Part shown: positions 34,754 through 43,649 of the stretch, piece by piece
Layout of the letters: every line of letters starts with the position of its first letter
How positions within the stretch are numbered: the first letter of the stretch is position 1
Source: Thiomicrospira sp. WB1
GTDB lineage: Bacteria; Pseudomonadota; Gammaproteobacteria; Thiomicrospirales; Thiomicrospiraceae
NCBI RefSeq assembly: GCF_001507535.1
Contig: NZ_LQBN01000001.1
Coordinates: forward strand, 124,001-188,000
Length of the DNA: 64,000 bases
Direction: 5' to 3'
Position numbers and translations under genes: made by a program
The notes under the pieces: generated by a model
Database searches by the model: none
What the model was told of the DNA's origin: nothing
Seen by the model: only the letters and a program-made list of their open reading frames with translations

Positions 34754-35827
34754 TTGCGCGTATCCGAGCCAGTTTCCACATCCCAATCCCCGTTCCGGTT
34801 CAGTGTTCGCCAATGGCTGGGCATGGCGGCTTTGTTTGTCAGCCTGACTGCTTTGGGGGTGCTGTCGGTGTACTGGCAGGTGGAAGGGGTTCGCTGGCAA
34901 TGGGACAATGCGTTGCTGGCGCCGGGTTTTCTGGTATCGGCATTGTTGTTGTTGATGGTTTATTTTACCGCCGATGGCCTTCGTTTGTGGTGCACCCTCA
35001 AAGCACTGGGTTATCCCATTCGGGCACGTGATATGACTCAGTTGGTGTTTCTCAATATTTTTGTTTCCAACATTACGCCGTTGGCGACCGGTGGCGGGGT
35101 CGCGCAGGTCTGGTTTCTGCGTCGGCATCAGGTCCCCGTCGGCAAAGCTCTGACCGCAACCACCATTCGTACGGTGCTCGCCATTCTGATGATCTTTACC
35201 GCTGCGCCCATTCTGTGGAGCCTGTTGCCGGAACTGGGCGGCTCGGCGCGGAACCTGATTCAAACCGGGCTTTGGCTGACGATTGCGGTGTATGCGCTGG
35301 GCTTTGCGCTGGTGCTGTTGAAAACCGACTGGCTGATCCGGGCGCTGCTGGCACTGTTGGCCGGGTTGTGTCGGGTGCGTTTGTTGTCGAGGGCGCGTTT
35401 TGGGTACTTAAAGCGCCACTGGATTCGTGAAATGCGCCGTTTCAGTCGCGGGTTCCGGCATTATTTTGCCGGGGGCTGGTTGTGGGTCACCGCCTCCATT
35501 GTGAGCACAGCGGTCTTTTTATTGGCGTTGTTTTCGTTTCCCGCGCTGATATTTTGGGCGTTGGGCTATGATCTGTCTTACTGGTTCAGTCTGGCCAAAA
35601 TGGTGGTCACCACCTTTATTATGTATTTTTCACCCACGCCGGGCGGTTCGGGCATTGCCGAGGGGGTGTTCGGGCGGTTTTTCGCCCCGGATCTGCTCAC
35701 TGCACATCTGGTGTTGGCCGTGGTGGTCTGGCGTGCGCTGACCATTTATCTGGGAATGTTGGTGGGACTAGGGGTGACGGTGCATTGGCTGAAAGCGCCC
35801 ATGACTGAGCCCAAGGAGCAAACCTGA
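34754..35827 (+). CDS. Lysylphosphatidylglycerol synthase-type (UPF0104/AglD) transmembrane protein
   Basis: The 357-residue integral membrane protein has about eight helices. It contains the family signatures NITPLATGGGVAQVWFLRRHQVP (about residue 101) and SPTPGGSGIAEG (about residue 298). It resembles the flippase half of LPG synthases and archaeal AglD; such proteins are often next to glycosyltransferases and may move lipids across the membrane. I chose TTG at 34754 behind CAGGGG; GTG at 34715 is alternative. It ends 1 bp before the glycosyltransferase fusion gene, so the two are co-expressed. Confidence 0.85.
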   Translation: MRVSEPVSTSQSPFRFSVRQWLGMAALFVSLTALGVLSVYWQVEGVRWQWDNALLAPGFLVSALLLLMVYFTADGLRLWCTLKALGYPIRARDMTQLVFLNIFVSNITPLATGGGVAQVWFLRRHQVPVGKALTATTIRTVLAILMIFTAAPILWSLLPELGGSARNLIQTGLWLTIAVYALGFALVLLKTDWLIRALLALLAGLCRVRLLSRARFGYLKRHWIREMRRFSRGFRHYFAGGWLWVTASIVSTAVFLLALFSFPALIFWALGYDLSYWFSLAKMVVTTFIMYFSPTPGGSGIAEGVFGRFFAPDLLTAHLVLAVVVWRALTIYLGMLVGLGVTVHWLKAPMTEPKEQT

Positions 35828-35828
35828 G

Positions 35829-38117
35829 ATGCACCGATTGAGCCGAAAACGACTGTTTGTGCTGTTGATTGCAATCATTGCGATTATTTTAGGGTACCGA
35901 CTGTATCTGGTGTTTTTTGAAACCGATTTCCAATCGGTGCATGGGGGCCAGTTGCAGGCGATTGAGGCGCAACTGAAAGATCAGTCGGCCTATCAGTTTG
36001 CCGTGGTGGGCAACATCAATAATTCAGTTGGCCTGTTTGAGCGAAAGATGATCCCTCGGCTCAACGCTGATGTGGCCGCATTTGTGGTCTCGGCGGGTAA
36101 TGCGGTGAGCAGCGGCGGTGAGGACAAATACCGGGCACTGTATCGGTCGCTGGCGCATTTAAACAAACCTTACTTGCTGACGGTGGGACCGCATGAGACC
36201 GAGGCATTGGGCGCGGTGCATTTTTACCGTCATTTCGGGCCTTTCTTTTACACCCTGTCTCAGGGCAATCAGTTTTTTGCGTTTCTGGACGCGACCAGTG
36301 AGGAAACCTATGACTTTCAGTTGCAGTGGCTGGAAAAGCGGCTGAAAAAGACTGAGGCGGCGAATCGCTTTGTGTTTGTCAGTCGCCCCATCTGGGATGT
36401 GGGCGAGGAGCCACCTGTTGATTTCGACGATCAGTATCTGGCGCGTGATCCGGCGTCCAACGCATTCCGCCAGCGTCTGATTGCCTTGTTTGAACGTTAT
36501 GAGGTGGATGCGGTGTTTTCGTCGAATCTGCATTTGTTCGATCAGCGTACTCACAATGGCGTGCGTTACGTCACCACCGGCGGCGCCGGTGGACTGGTGA
36601 TCAATGACGAAACCAGTTATTACCATTACGTCACTGTGTCCGTCCAGGGCGAGCAGATTCACGTCCGGGAGCAACGGCTCGACATCGGTCAACACCCGGT
36701 GATGAAGCATCTGGAGAGCCTGTGGTTTTTTGTGCATTCGTTGTTTTATGTGGGGCACCTGAATTTTCTGCTGATCATGGCGGTGCTGATTATGATTGCG
36801 ATCAAGCTTTACGGTGCCGTGTTTGAAGGCAAAAACTATTACCCCAATTACGACCTGGATCCGAGTCCATTTCTGGATCGCTCATTGCGGGTGAGCATGG
36901 TCACCAACAATTACCTGCCGTTTGTGGGCGGGGTGCCGATTTCGATTGCCCGGCTGGCTCGGGGGCTGGTGCATCAGTCGCATCAGGTCGAGGTGCTCGC
37001 GCCGGACTACGCGACTGAGGCGCAGGCCCGTCAGGATAAGGCACTGCCCGAGGGGTTGTCGGTGGTTCGTCTGCCTGCCTGGTTGAAGACCAGCGCAGAG
37101 CGACCGTTTCGCCTGGCCAATCCGTTTTCAAAACGTCTGAAACACGCACTCAAACGGTTTTCGCCCGACCTGGTGCATGTGCATCACCCCTTCTGGCTGG
37201 GGCGCATGGGGCTTTTTTGGGGGCGACGTCTGGGTGTGCCGGTGGTGTTGACCTATCACACCCGCCTGGAACATTACGCGCATTTCGTGCCTTTGCCCGG
37301 TCCGTTGTTTCGCAATGTGATTGTGCACGGTGCGATTCGCCGTTTTGCCAACCGCTGTGATGCGGTGATTGTGCCCACCGCTTCGGCCGAAGAGTATTTG
37401 CGTTTGATTGGCGTGCGCCGCCCTATTTATGTGCATCCGACCGGCATTGAGTATGACGCGTTTCAAGCAGAGGACAGTGCCGGAGTGGAGGCATTGCGCC
37501 AGCGCTGGGGGCTGGCGGCGGACGAAACCGTTCTGGTCTCGGTGGCTCGCTTGAGCCCGGAGAAGAATTTTGAGTTCATGCTGCAGGCCCTGGCGGCGCT
37601 GAAAAAGCGAACGCAGCAGCGGTTTCGCTGTCTGATTGTGGGAGATGGCCCATCGCGCCCGACCCTTGAGACGCAGATCGACGCGCTCGGGTTAAGTCAG
37701 ACTGTGCAGTTGGTCGGAAAGATTGCGCCCGAAGAAATGCCCGCGCTTTATCAGCTGGGGGATCTGTTTGTGTTTGCTTCGCGTTCGGAAACACAGGGCA
37801 TGGTGATTCTGGAAGCCATGGCCGGTGGTTTGCCGGTGGTGGCGGTGCGTGCCAGTGGCATTGACGATGTGATTGAACAGAATCAGACAGGGATCAAAAC
37901 CCCTGAAAACTACCAGGCCTGGTCAAAAGCAGTGCAAAGTCTCCTGGAAAACCCCAAACGACGCCATGCCATGCGCAAAGCCGCTCAGGCGTTTGCGCGA
38001 GACTTTGACATTGATCCCTACGCACGGCGGGTGCATCGGACCTATGCTGAAGTCCTGGCGCAATATGAACTGACGCATGCATCCGGCGCAACACGGGCGC
38101 GCAGAAAGGACTCGTAA
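35829..38117 (+). CDS. Fusion of degenerate metallophosphoesterase-like domain and GT4 glycosyltransferase
   Basis: The 762-residue protein has an N-terminal anchor (about residues 8-27) and then a calcineurin-fold-like domain (about 50-290). Most metal ligands of the latter are missing: GDxH, GN-H-D, HxP and GHxH positions read VGNINN, VGPHET, SRPIW and SNLHLF. A second helix pair (about 300-325) leads to a GT-B family 4 transferase (about 355-745) with FVGGVPISIARLARGL, SRSETQGMVILEAMAGGLPVV and the E-x7-E pattern. The transferase resembles diacylglycerol glucosyltransferases. The topology implies a periplasmic pseudo-phosphoesterase and a cytoplasmic transferase. A palindrome encodes YQAWSK near residue 695. 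Confidence 0.85.
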   Translation: MHRLSRKRLFVLLIAIIAIILGYRLYLVFFETDFQSVHGGQLQAIEAQLKDQSAYQFAVVGNINNSVGLFERKMIPRLNADVAAFVVSAGNAVSSGGEDKYRALYRSLAHLNKPYLLTVGPHETEALGAVHFYRHFGPFFYTLSQGNQFFAFLDATSEETYDFQLQWLEKRLKKTEAANRFVFVSRPIWDVGEEPPVDFDDQYLARDPASNAFRQRLIALFERYEVDAVFSSNLHLFDQRTHNGVRYVTTGGAGGLVINDETSYYHYVTVSVQGEQIHVREQRLDIGQHPVMKHLESLWFFVHSLFYVGHLNFLLIMAVLIMIAIKLYGAVFEGKNYYPNYDLDPSPFLDRSLRVSMVTNNYLPFVGGVPISIARLARGLVHQSHQVEVLAPDYATEAQARQDKALPEGLSVVRLPAWLKTSAERPFRLANPFSKRLKHALKRFSPDLVHVHHPFWLGRMGLFWGRRLGVPVVLTYHTRLEHYAHFVPLPGPLFRNVIVHGAIRRFANRCDAVIVPTASAEEYLRLIGVRRPIYVHPTGIEYDAFQAEDSAGVEALRQRWGLAADETVLVSVARLSPEKNFEFMLQALAALKKRTQQRFRCLIVGDGPSRPTLETQIDALGLSQTVQLVGKIAPEEMPALYQLGDLFVFASRSETQGMVILEAMAGGLPVVAVRASGIDDVIEQNQTGIKTPENYQAWSKAVQSLLENPKRRHAMRKAAQAFARDFDIDPYARRVHRTYAEVLAQYELTHASGATRARRKDS
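37912..37923. repeat. Dispersed palindrome ACCAGGCCTGGT, copy 9 (full 17-mer)
   Basis: Exact copy followed by CAAAA near the end of the glycosyltransferase domain. Encodes YQAWSK. Confidence 0.92.
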
Positions 38118-38174
38118 ATGCAGAGGGTTTTGAGTAAAGTGAAGGCTTGTTTCTGGAAAACGGACTTTCAATGA
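38118..38174 (+). CDS. 18-residue micro-ORF between glycosyltransferase and cyclase genes
   Basis: An ATG directly following the glycosyltransferase stop, with AAAGGA 8 bp upstream, opens an 18-codon frame (MQRVLSKVKACFWKTDFQ). It ends in TGA overlapping the next gene's ATG (ATGA). It could be a coupling peptide or a membrane-active small peptide; chance is not excluded. Confidence 0.35.
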   Translation: MQRVLSKVKACFWKTDFQ

Positions 38175-39451
38175 TCGTTGCTGACCACCCCTTGTTTGAA
38201 CACCCTTCGATCCGCAGTTTTCTGCAGGCGTTTGAGTACTCGATGATGACCTTTGTGGTCACCGGAACCGAAGACGAGCCGGTGCCCTATCCCTTTTTGT
38301 ATGTCAATCAGCGCTTCAAAGAGCAGACAGGGTACAGTGAGGCCGAACTGAAGGGGCAAAGCCCCAAACTGCTTCAAGGTCCGAAAACCAGCCCGGAAGT
38401 GCTGGCGGAGCTGGATCAGAAGGTTCGGCGTCAGGAAACCTTTATCGGTCAGACCATCAATTATCGCAAAGACGGCTCGGAATACATCGTGCGCTGGAGC
38501 ATCAACCCGATTCTGGACGATCAGCAGGCGGTGGTGGGGTACATTTCCTGTCAGATGGAGGTGAATGAACGGCTGGAAGATCAGGAGCAGGCCTTTTTTC
38601 TGGCCGAAGCCATTAATCAGACCGCGGATGCAGCGTTGATCACGGATCTGAAGGGTCAGATCATGTATGCCAACCATGCCTTTACGCGTTTGACCGGTTA
38701 TTCGCTGGACGAAATCAAGGGCCGTAATACCCGAATGTTCAAGTCCGGTAAAATGCCGGAGTCGTTTTACCGCGATATGTGGGAGGCTCTGCTGAAAAAT
38801 CAGTCGTTCAAAGGCATTTTTCTGAACCGCCACAAAGACGGCCATGCGTTTTTTGAGCAGAAGACGATCACCCCGATTGTGGATGAATACAATCATCCGA
38901 TGTATTTTCTCGCCATTTCCAAGGACTCGTCCGAGGTGATCGAAAAAACCCATCATCTGGAATACAAAGCTTATCACGATGCCCTGACCGGGCTGTTTAA
39001 CCGCTCCAAGTTTGATGAACTGATGGTGGCCAAACTGCGTCACTTCGAAGACGAGGGGCATCAGTTCAGTCTGATTCTGGGGGATCTGGATGATTTTAAA
39101 GTGTTGAATGATTCCTACGGGCATGATGTCGGGGACGAGGTTCTGAAACAGGTGGCAGAGGTGTTTCGCCGCTCCCTGCGTAAAGATGATGTGGTGATTC
39201 GCTGGGGGGGCGAAGAGTTCTGTGTGTTGATTGACTCAGATCTGAGCAGCACTGAGTTTGTGGCACAGTTGTTGAAGGACCGCATTGCTGAGCTCAAACT
39301 GGATGCGTTGCCGGACATTAATCTGACCATGAGTTTTGGGGTGGCGCAGACGCAGGTGGGCGACGACCCGGAAAGTCTCTTCAAGCGGGCAGATCAGGCC
39401 GTTTATGCCGCCAAACAGGCGGGAAAAAATCAGGTTAAGGCGTCGTCTTAG
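38171..39451 (+). CDS. PAS-PAS-GGDEF diguanylate cyclase
   Basis: The 426-residue soluble protein has two PAS domains (about residues 20-135 and 140-260). The first resembles LOV-type PAS but has GQSPKLLQGP without the flavin-binding cysteine. The GGDEF domain follows, with YHDALTGLFNR, LILGDLDDFKVLNDSYGHDVGD and an intact RWGGEEF (about residue 345), so it should make cyclic-di-GMP. The start is the ATG at 38171. Its 3' end overlaps the convergent histidine kinase gene by 17 bp. Confidence 0.93.
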   Translation: MIVADHPLFEHPSIRSFLQAFEYSMMTFVVTGTEDEPVPYPFLYVNQRFKEQTGYSEAELKGQSPKLLQGPKTSPEVLAELDQKVRRQETFIGQTINYRKDGSEYIVRWSINPILDDQQAVVGYISCQMEVNERLEDQEQAFFLAEAINQTADAALITDLKGQIMYANHAFTRLTGYSLDEIKGRNTRMFKSGKMPESFYRDMWEALLKNQSFKGIFLNRHKDGHAFFEQKTITPIVDEYNHPMYFLAISKDSSEVIEKTHHLEYKAYHDALTGLFNRSKFDELMVAKLRHFEDEGHQFSLILGDLDDFKVLNDSYGHDVGDEVLKQVAEVFRRSLRKDDVVIRWGGEEFCVLIDSDLSSTEFVAQLLKDRIAELKLDALPDINLTMSFGVAQTQVGDDPESLFKRADQAVYAAKQAGKNQVKASS

Positions 39452-42400
39452 TCCATTGTGCTTTGCGCTCCGGGTACTGCCTGATCGAGTTCTGCATGCC
39501 CTGAATGTCAAATCCGTCGATCTGTTCGGATAATTCGCGGGCAAAGGTTTCAATGGCCATGACGCGATGGGTTTGCCCCACCTTGCTCAGGGCTTGAGCA
39601 AAGCGTTTCATGTGATCAATGCTCTGGCTGTCCCGGACGCGCAGAAATTTCGGTTCAAGCTGCTCCAGGGCCTGGGCCAGTTCTGCCTGCTTGGCCGGAT
39701 CCAGATCAATGGTCTCCGTCGAAGCCTTTTCATGATCGGGCTGATCGTCCGTTTGGGCGGCGGCAAAAGGCAAGTACTCGGCCAGGGTTTGCATCAGGTC
39801 GCGTCGCATCACAGGCTTGCGCAGCGCATCATCGAAATACTCGCGCTGGGTTTCATCCAGCTGGTTATTGAGCACCGAGGCGGTCAGGGCAATGATGGGC
39901 AGTTCGGGATGCTTCTGTTTGATTTGCTTGGCGGCTTCATAGCCATTCATCACCGGCATGGCGATGTCCATCAGTATGAGGTCAGGATGTGCCGAGGCCA
40001 CCTGATCCACTGCCTCCTGGCCGTTGGCGGCTTCCAACACGGTGATGGGCGTGTGATAGAAGTTTTGCACGATTAAGTCGCGGTTGTTGGCAATGTCATC
40101 CACCACCAGCAGCGTCGCCGGTGCAAAGGCCTCACCGTTTTCAGGGGGCTGATTGCCGCTCGGCGACGGGGGGGCCGGGCCGCTGACGGCGGGAATATCA
40201 ACCTGCGGTAATTCGATGATAAAACGGCTGCCCCGGCCCGGCTCGCTCTCCACGTCGATGTGTCCCCCCATCATGCTGACCAGACGCTGGGTAATGGACA
40301 GTCCCAGTCCGGTGCCGCCATAGGTTTGCGTGTCCTGTCCGCTTTGCTGGGTGAAGACGTCAAAAATCTTTTCTTTCTGATCGGGGGCAATGCCCATGCC
40401 GGTGTCTGTGACCTCGATGCGCAGGGTGACCTGGCTGCTCGTGGGCGCATGGTTAGACATGACTTTGAGCGTAATCGAGCCCTGCTCGGTAAACTTGAGC
40501 GCATTGCCGAGCAGGTTAAACAGAATCTGGCGGATGCGCACTTCATCCAGCAATAAGCTGGTTGGCAATTCGGGCGCCAGAGTGACTTCAAACGCCAATC
40601 CTTTCTTCTCAATGTTGAGGCGAAACATTTCACCAATGTCTTGAAACAACTGGGTCGGGTTGACTGGTTTGCGCTGCAGGGCCATTTTCCCTGCCTCGAT
40701 TTTGGACAGGTCCAAAATGTCATTGATCAGCATTAGCAGGGTGTTGCCGGCATTCTGGATGGTGTGCACAAATCGTTTCAAGCGTGGGGTGGTGACTTGG
40801 GCTTCCAGTAATTCGGTGAAGCCGAGGATGGCGTTCATCGGGGTGCGGATTTCATGACTCATATTGGCGAGAAACTGTGATTTGGCCTGATTCGCGTCCA
40901 TGGCATCTTGTTTGGCCTGGTTGAGCGCCTGCTCCATCTGTACCCGTTCGCTGATGTCGAGCAGGATGGTCAGAATCGCCGGTTGCTGATTGTACTGAAG
41001 GTTCATCATGGACGTCAGCATGTGGCGAGGCGTTGAGTCTTTGGTCTCAAGGGACCTGAATGGCACTTCGACCTGATTGACCTGTCCTTCACGGGCAAGC
41101 TCGGCTTTCAAATTGTCGAATTGGTCCTGTCGTTCGAAAAACCGGGTCAGGTTCATGCGCCGATGGTCTGACGCGTGAAGGTTGTAGTGGGTTTGGGCGT
41201 GGCAGTTGGCGTGGAGAATCGTGCCGTTCTGGTCCGTGACCAGCACCAGCAATGGCATGGCGTCGATCATGTCTTGCAGTTGCGTTTCACTTTGATGCAA
41301 TTGCTCCTGAGCGGCTTTGCGCCGACGGATTTCGCTGGCCATCTTGCGGTTCCAGAACACAATGAGGAGCAGTAGCAGCACAAAACCAAGGGAGAGTTTA
41401 AGTAGGGTCCAGTAATCAAACTGCTGCAGATAATTGACTTGGGTCCACTGGTCATGAATTGCCTGGCGGTGCTGTTGTTTGAGTAAAGGCAATGCCTGGC
41501 TCAGTATACGATACAGCTCGGGGTAAGCCTGATGCACATATAGACCGTGTTGGTAAGACTGGTCGGTTTTGCCCACGATGTTGAGGGTGGTTAGCTGTTG
41601 GCGTTCGATCCAGTAGCTGGCCTGCGCCAAAGGCACCACAGCCGCATCCACCTGATTGGTGGCCAAGGCCTGCAGAGCCGCTTGGGTGGTCGGAAAGCCT
41701 TCAAATGCCAGGGTCGGATAGCGTTTTTTGAAGCGCTGGGTACTGTGCAACGGTTGCATCAATGCAATGCGCTGACCACTGAGGTTTTGCAGATCACTGA
41801 TGAACGCGGACTCATTGTCGGTGACCACCACCAGTGGCGTTTGCAAAAGTGGGGGCAGAGGGCGGTAGGCTGGACTGACGGTGCTGCAGGGTTGTTCGGC
41901 ACTGATCAAAGCGGGAGTGTTAGCGGATGGGTTGACGTCGATCGTCAGATTGAGGGCGTCTTGCAGCAGGGTAATGTATTCGGCGACGATGCCTTGATAC
42001 CCATGAGAAGCCATGGCCTCAACAGGTAAATGATCACGTAAGGTTTTCAGAGACAATAAAGGTGTGTTTTGCAGCCACTCTTTATCCGGCGCGGACAGGG
42101 AGAGTCGGTCTAATAAACTCTGTGCTTCGGCGAACCGATTACGGCCCAGCCATTTTTGCGTCAAAGCCTGCTTTTCCTGGGGGGTCAGGGCTTCAAGCCC
42201 CTGATTCAAAAGCGCCACCAGCTCTGGCGCGTCTTTGCGGACCATAAAGTGCAGAGGCTGGCTGCCTTTGCGACTGGCATCAAACGGTTCAATGCGTTGA
42301 ATGCCCAGTTGTGACAGCTTGAAATTCAGAACCGTGTAGTTGGCAAATAACAGTTCGGCTTTGTTTTCCAGCACTCGGTCAATGGCCTCGTCCAGTGTGG

Positions 42401-43649
42401 CCGTCAGCACCAGTTTGAGGTTGGGGTATTCGGATCTGAGAAAAGGCAAATGCACATAGTCGCGCGGAATCGCCAGCCTCAGGTTTTGACTTTGTTTGAG
42501 GTCATCGATGGCCAGGGAATGGGGTTTGAAAAAATAGGTGAGTGTTCGGTGATAGGGCTGGGTGAAGCGGGCAAATGTTTTTCTTTGCTCTGAGGGCGCA
42601 GCCGAAGAGAGGACATCCACCTGTTTGTCCTTCAGTTTTTGGATGGCCTGGTGCCACGGCATGGACGAAAACTCAAAGCGCAGACCGAGCTTGCGACCCA
42701 GCGTTTGTAGTAGGTCTTTGGAAAAGCCTTCGGGTTGACCGTCTTCATCCAGGTAGTCAAATGGAGCCCAGTCCTGATCGGCGGCGACACGAATCACCGG
42801 ATGTTGCTGGCGCCAGTGTTCCTGTGCCGGGCTCAGTGTTACGGTCTGAGTGCTGCGAGAACGATCAAACCATTTTTGTCGCAGTTGTTGCATTCGCTCT
42901 GTCGGAATGCCGGCCAGTGCTTTTTGCACAATGGAAAACAGTTCGGGAAAATCTTTGTGGATGGCAATCGCCGTTTCCGTGCGTCGTCCCTCAAGCTTGT
43001 TGATGATCCGAAGGTTCGTCAGAAAATGGCGTTCAATTAGGTAACTGGCCACAGCCAGATTGCCGATGTAGGCATCGGCCTGGCCAAACGAGACGGCTTC
43101 GAGTGCTTGCTGGTTGGAATCGGTCAAATGCAATTTCAGATCGGGGTGCGTCTCGACCAGCCATTCGTGCAGGTAAGAGCCGGTGTTGATGGCCACGGTC
43201 TCGGTGGTAAAGTCCTCCAGGGTGTTTACCTGGTTTGGGTTGTCTGCCATGAAAATGGCCAGCGGCATGGATGCGTAGGGGGCGGTAAAGAAAAAATCCG
43301 CTTGGCGCTGTGGGGTTGGCACCACGCTGGAGAGACCATGCAGACGGCCCGATTTGCCTTTTCGGGCTTCGTTCAGGGTGGTTTGCCAGACATCGGGCTT
43401 GACCTGAATGCGCAGCCCGGTCTGTTCGGCAATGAGTGCCAGCAGATCCGCGGCCATGCCTTGGTGTTTGCCTTCGGCATCTTCAAATTCGTATGGGGGC
43501 CAGTTGTGATCGGCGCCCAATGTGATCGTGGGGTGTTGTTTTAACCAGGCCTGTTCCTGATCCGTCAGGTCCAGAGCCTGAGCCGGAATCAGATGGAGCG
43601 CAAGCCAGAGACCTGCCAGAAAAGACGTCCAGCGCATCAGGTGTTTCAC
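39435..43649 (-). CDS. BvgS-like hybrid histidine kinase with three periplasmic SBP domains
   Basis: The 1404-residue sensor has a signal peptide and three tandem family-3 solute-binding domains (about residues 27-265, 275-500 and 515-740; the third is the most divergent). A membrane helix (about 748-768), PAS (795-915), HisKA with phospho-acceptor SHEIRTP (His about 931) and HATPase with GTGLGLSI follow. A receiver domain (LVVDD about 1179, LMDIAMP about 1226) and a C-terminal helical region without a recognisable Hpt histidine complete it. The ATG overlaps the upstream HD-GYP gene stop. A near-exact palindrome at 43544 encodes EQAWLK at the N-terminus of the first SBP domain, a position where this family naturally has QAWL. 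Confidence 0.93.
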   Translation of the reverse strand: MKHLMRWTSFLAGLWLALHLIPAQALDLTDQEQAWLKQHPTITLGADHNWPPYEFEDAEGKHQGMAADLLALIAEQTGLRIQVKPDVWQTTLNEARKGKSGRLHGLSSVVPTPQRQADFFFTAPYASMPLAIFMADNPNQVNTLEDFTTETVAINTGSYLHEWLVETHPDLKLHLTDSNQQALEAVSFGQADAYIGNLAVASYLIERHFLTNLRIINKLEGRRTETAIAIHKDFPELFSIVQKALAGIPTERMQQLRQKWFDRSRSTQTVTLSPAQEHWRQQHPVIRVAADQDWAPFDYLDEDGQPEGFSKDLLQTLGRKLGLRFEFSSMPWHQAIQKLKDKQVDVLSSAAPSEQRKTFARFTQPYHRTLTYFFKPHSLAIDDLKQSQNLRLAIPRDYVHLPFLRSEYPNLKLVLTATLDEAIDRVLENKAELLFANYTVLNFKLSQLGIQRIEPFDASRKGSQPLHFMVRKDAPELVALLNQGLEALTPQEKQALTQKWLGRNRFAEAQSLLDRLSLSAPDKEWLQNTPLLSLKTLRDHLPVEAMASHGYQGIVAEYITLLQDALNLTIDVNPSANTPALISAEQPCSTVSPAYRPLPPLLQTPLVVVTDNESAFISDLQNLSGQRIALMQPLHSTQRFKKRYPTLAFEGFPTTQAALQALATNQVDAAVVPLAQASYWIERQQLTTLNIVGKTDQSYQHGLYVHQAYPELYRILSQALPLLKQQHRQAIHDQWTQVNYLQQFDYWTLLKLSLGFVLLLLLIVFWNRKMASEIRRRKAAQEQLHQSETQLQDMIDAMPLLVLVTDQNGTILHANCHAQTHYNLHASDHRRMNLTRFFERQDQFDNLKAELAREGQVNQVEVPFRSLETKDSTPRHMLTSMMNLQYNQQPAILTILLDISERVQMEQALNQAKQDAMDANQAKSQFLANMSHEIRTPMNAILGFTELLEAQVTTPRLKRFVHTIQNAGNTLLMLINDILDLSKIEAGKMALQRKPVNPTQLFQDIGEMFRLNIEKKGLAFEVTLAPELPTSLLLDEVRIRQILFNLLGNALKFTEQGSITLKVMSNHAPTSSQVTLRIEVTDTGMGIAPDQKEKIFDVFTQQSGQDTQTYGGTGLGLSITQRLVSMMGGHIDVESEPGRGSRFIIELPQVDIPAVSGPAPPSPSGNQPPENGEAFAPATLLVVDDIANNRDLIVQNFYHTPITVLEAANGQEAVDQVASAHPDLILMDIAMPVMNGYEAAKQIKQKHPELPIIALTASVLNNQLDETQREYFDDALRKPVMRRDLMQTLAEYLPFAAAQTDDQPDHEKASTETIDLDPAKQAELAQALEQLEPKFLRVRDSQSIDHMKRFAQALSKVGQTHRVMAIETFARELSEQIDGFDIQGMQNSIRQYPERKAQWTKTTP
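43544..43555. repeat. Dispersed palindrome, near-exact copy (11/12), minus orientation
   Basis: Minus strand AACAGGCCTGGT followed by TAAAA, in the hybrid kinase gene. Encodes EQAWLK. Confidence 0.7.

Noticed and set aside
34640-35263. Long N-terminal extension of the ferritin reading frame (374 residues)
   Set aside because: The upstream part is an antisense shadow of the LPG-synthase-type gene. A strong promoter and AGGAGGT point to the ATG at 34639.
39435-39770. Hpt domain at the end of the hybrid kinase
   Set aside because: No HxLKG-like histidine motif is visible after the receiver. The region looks like the generic helical tail seen after receivers in related kinases.
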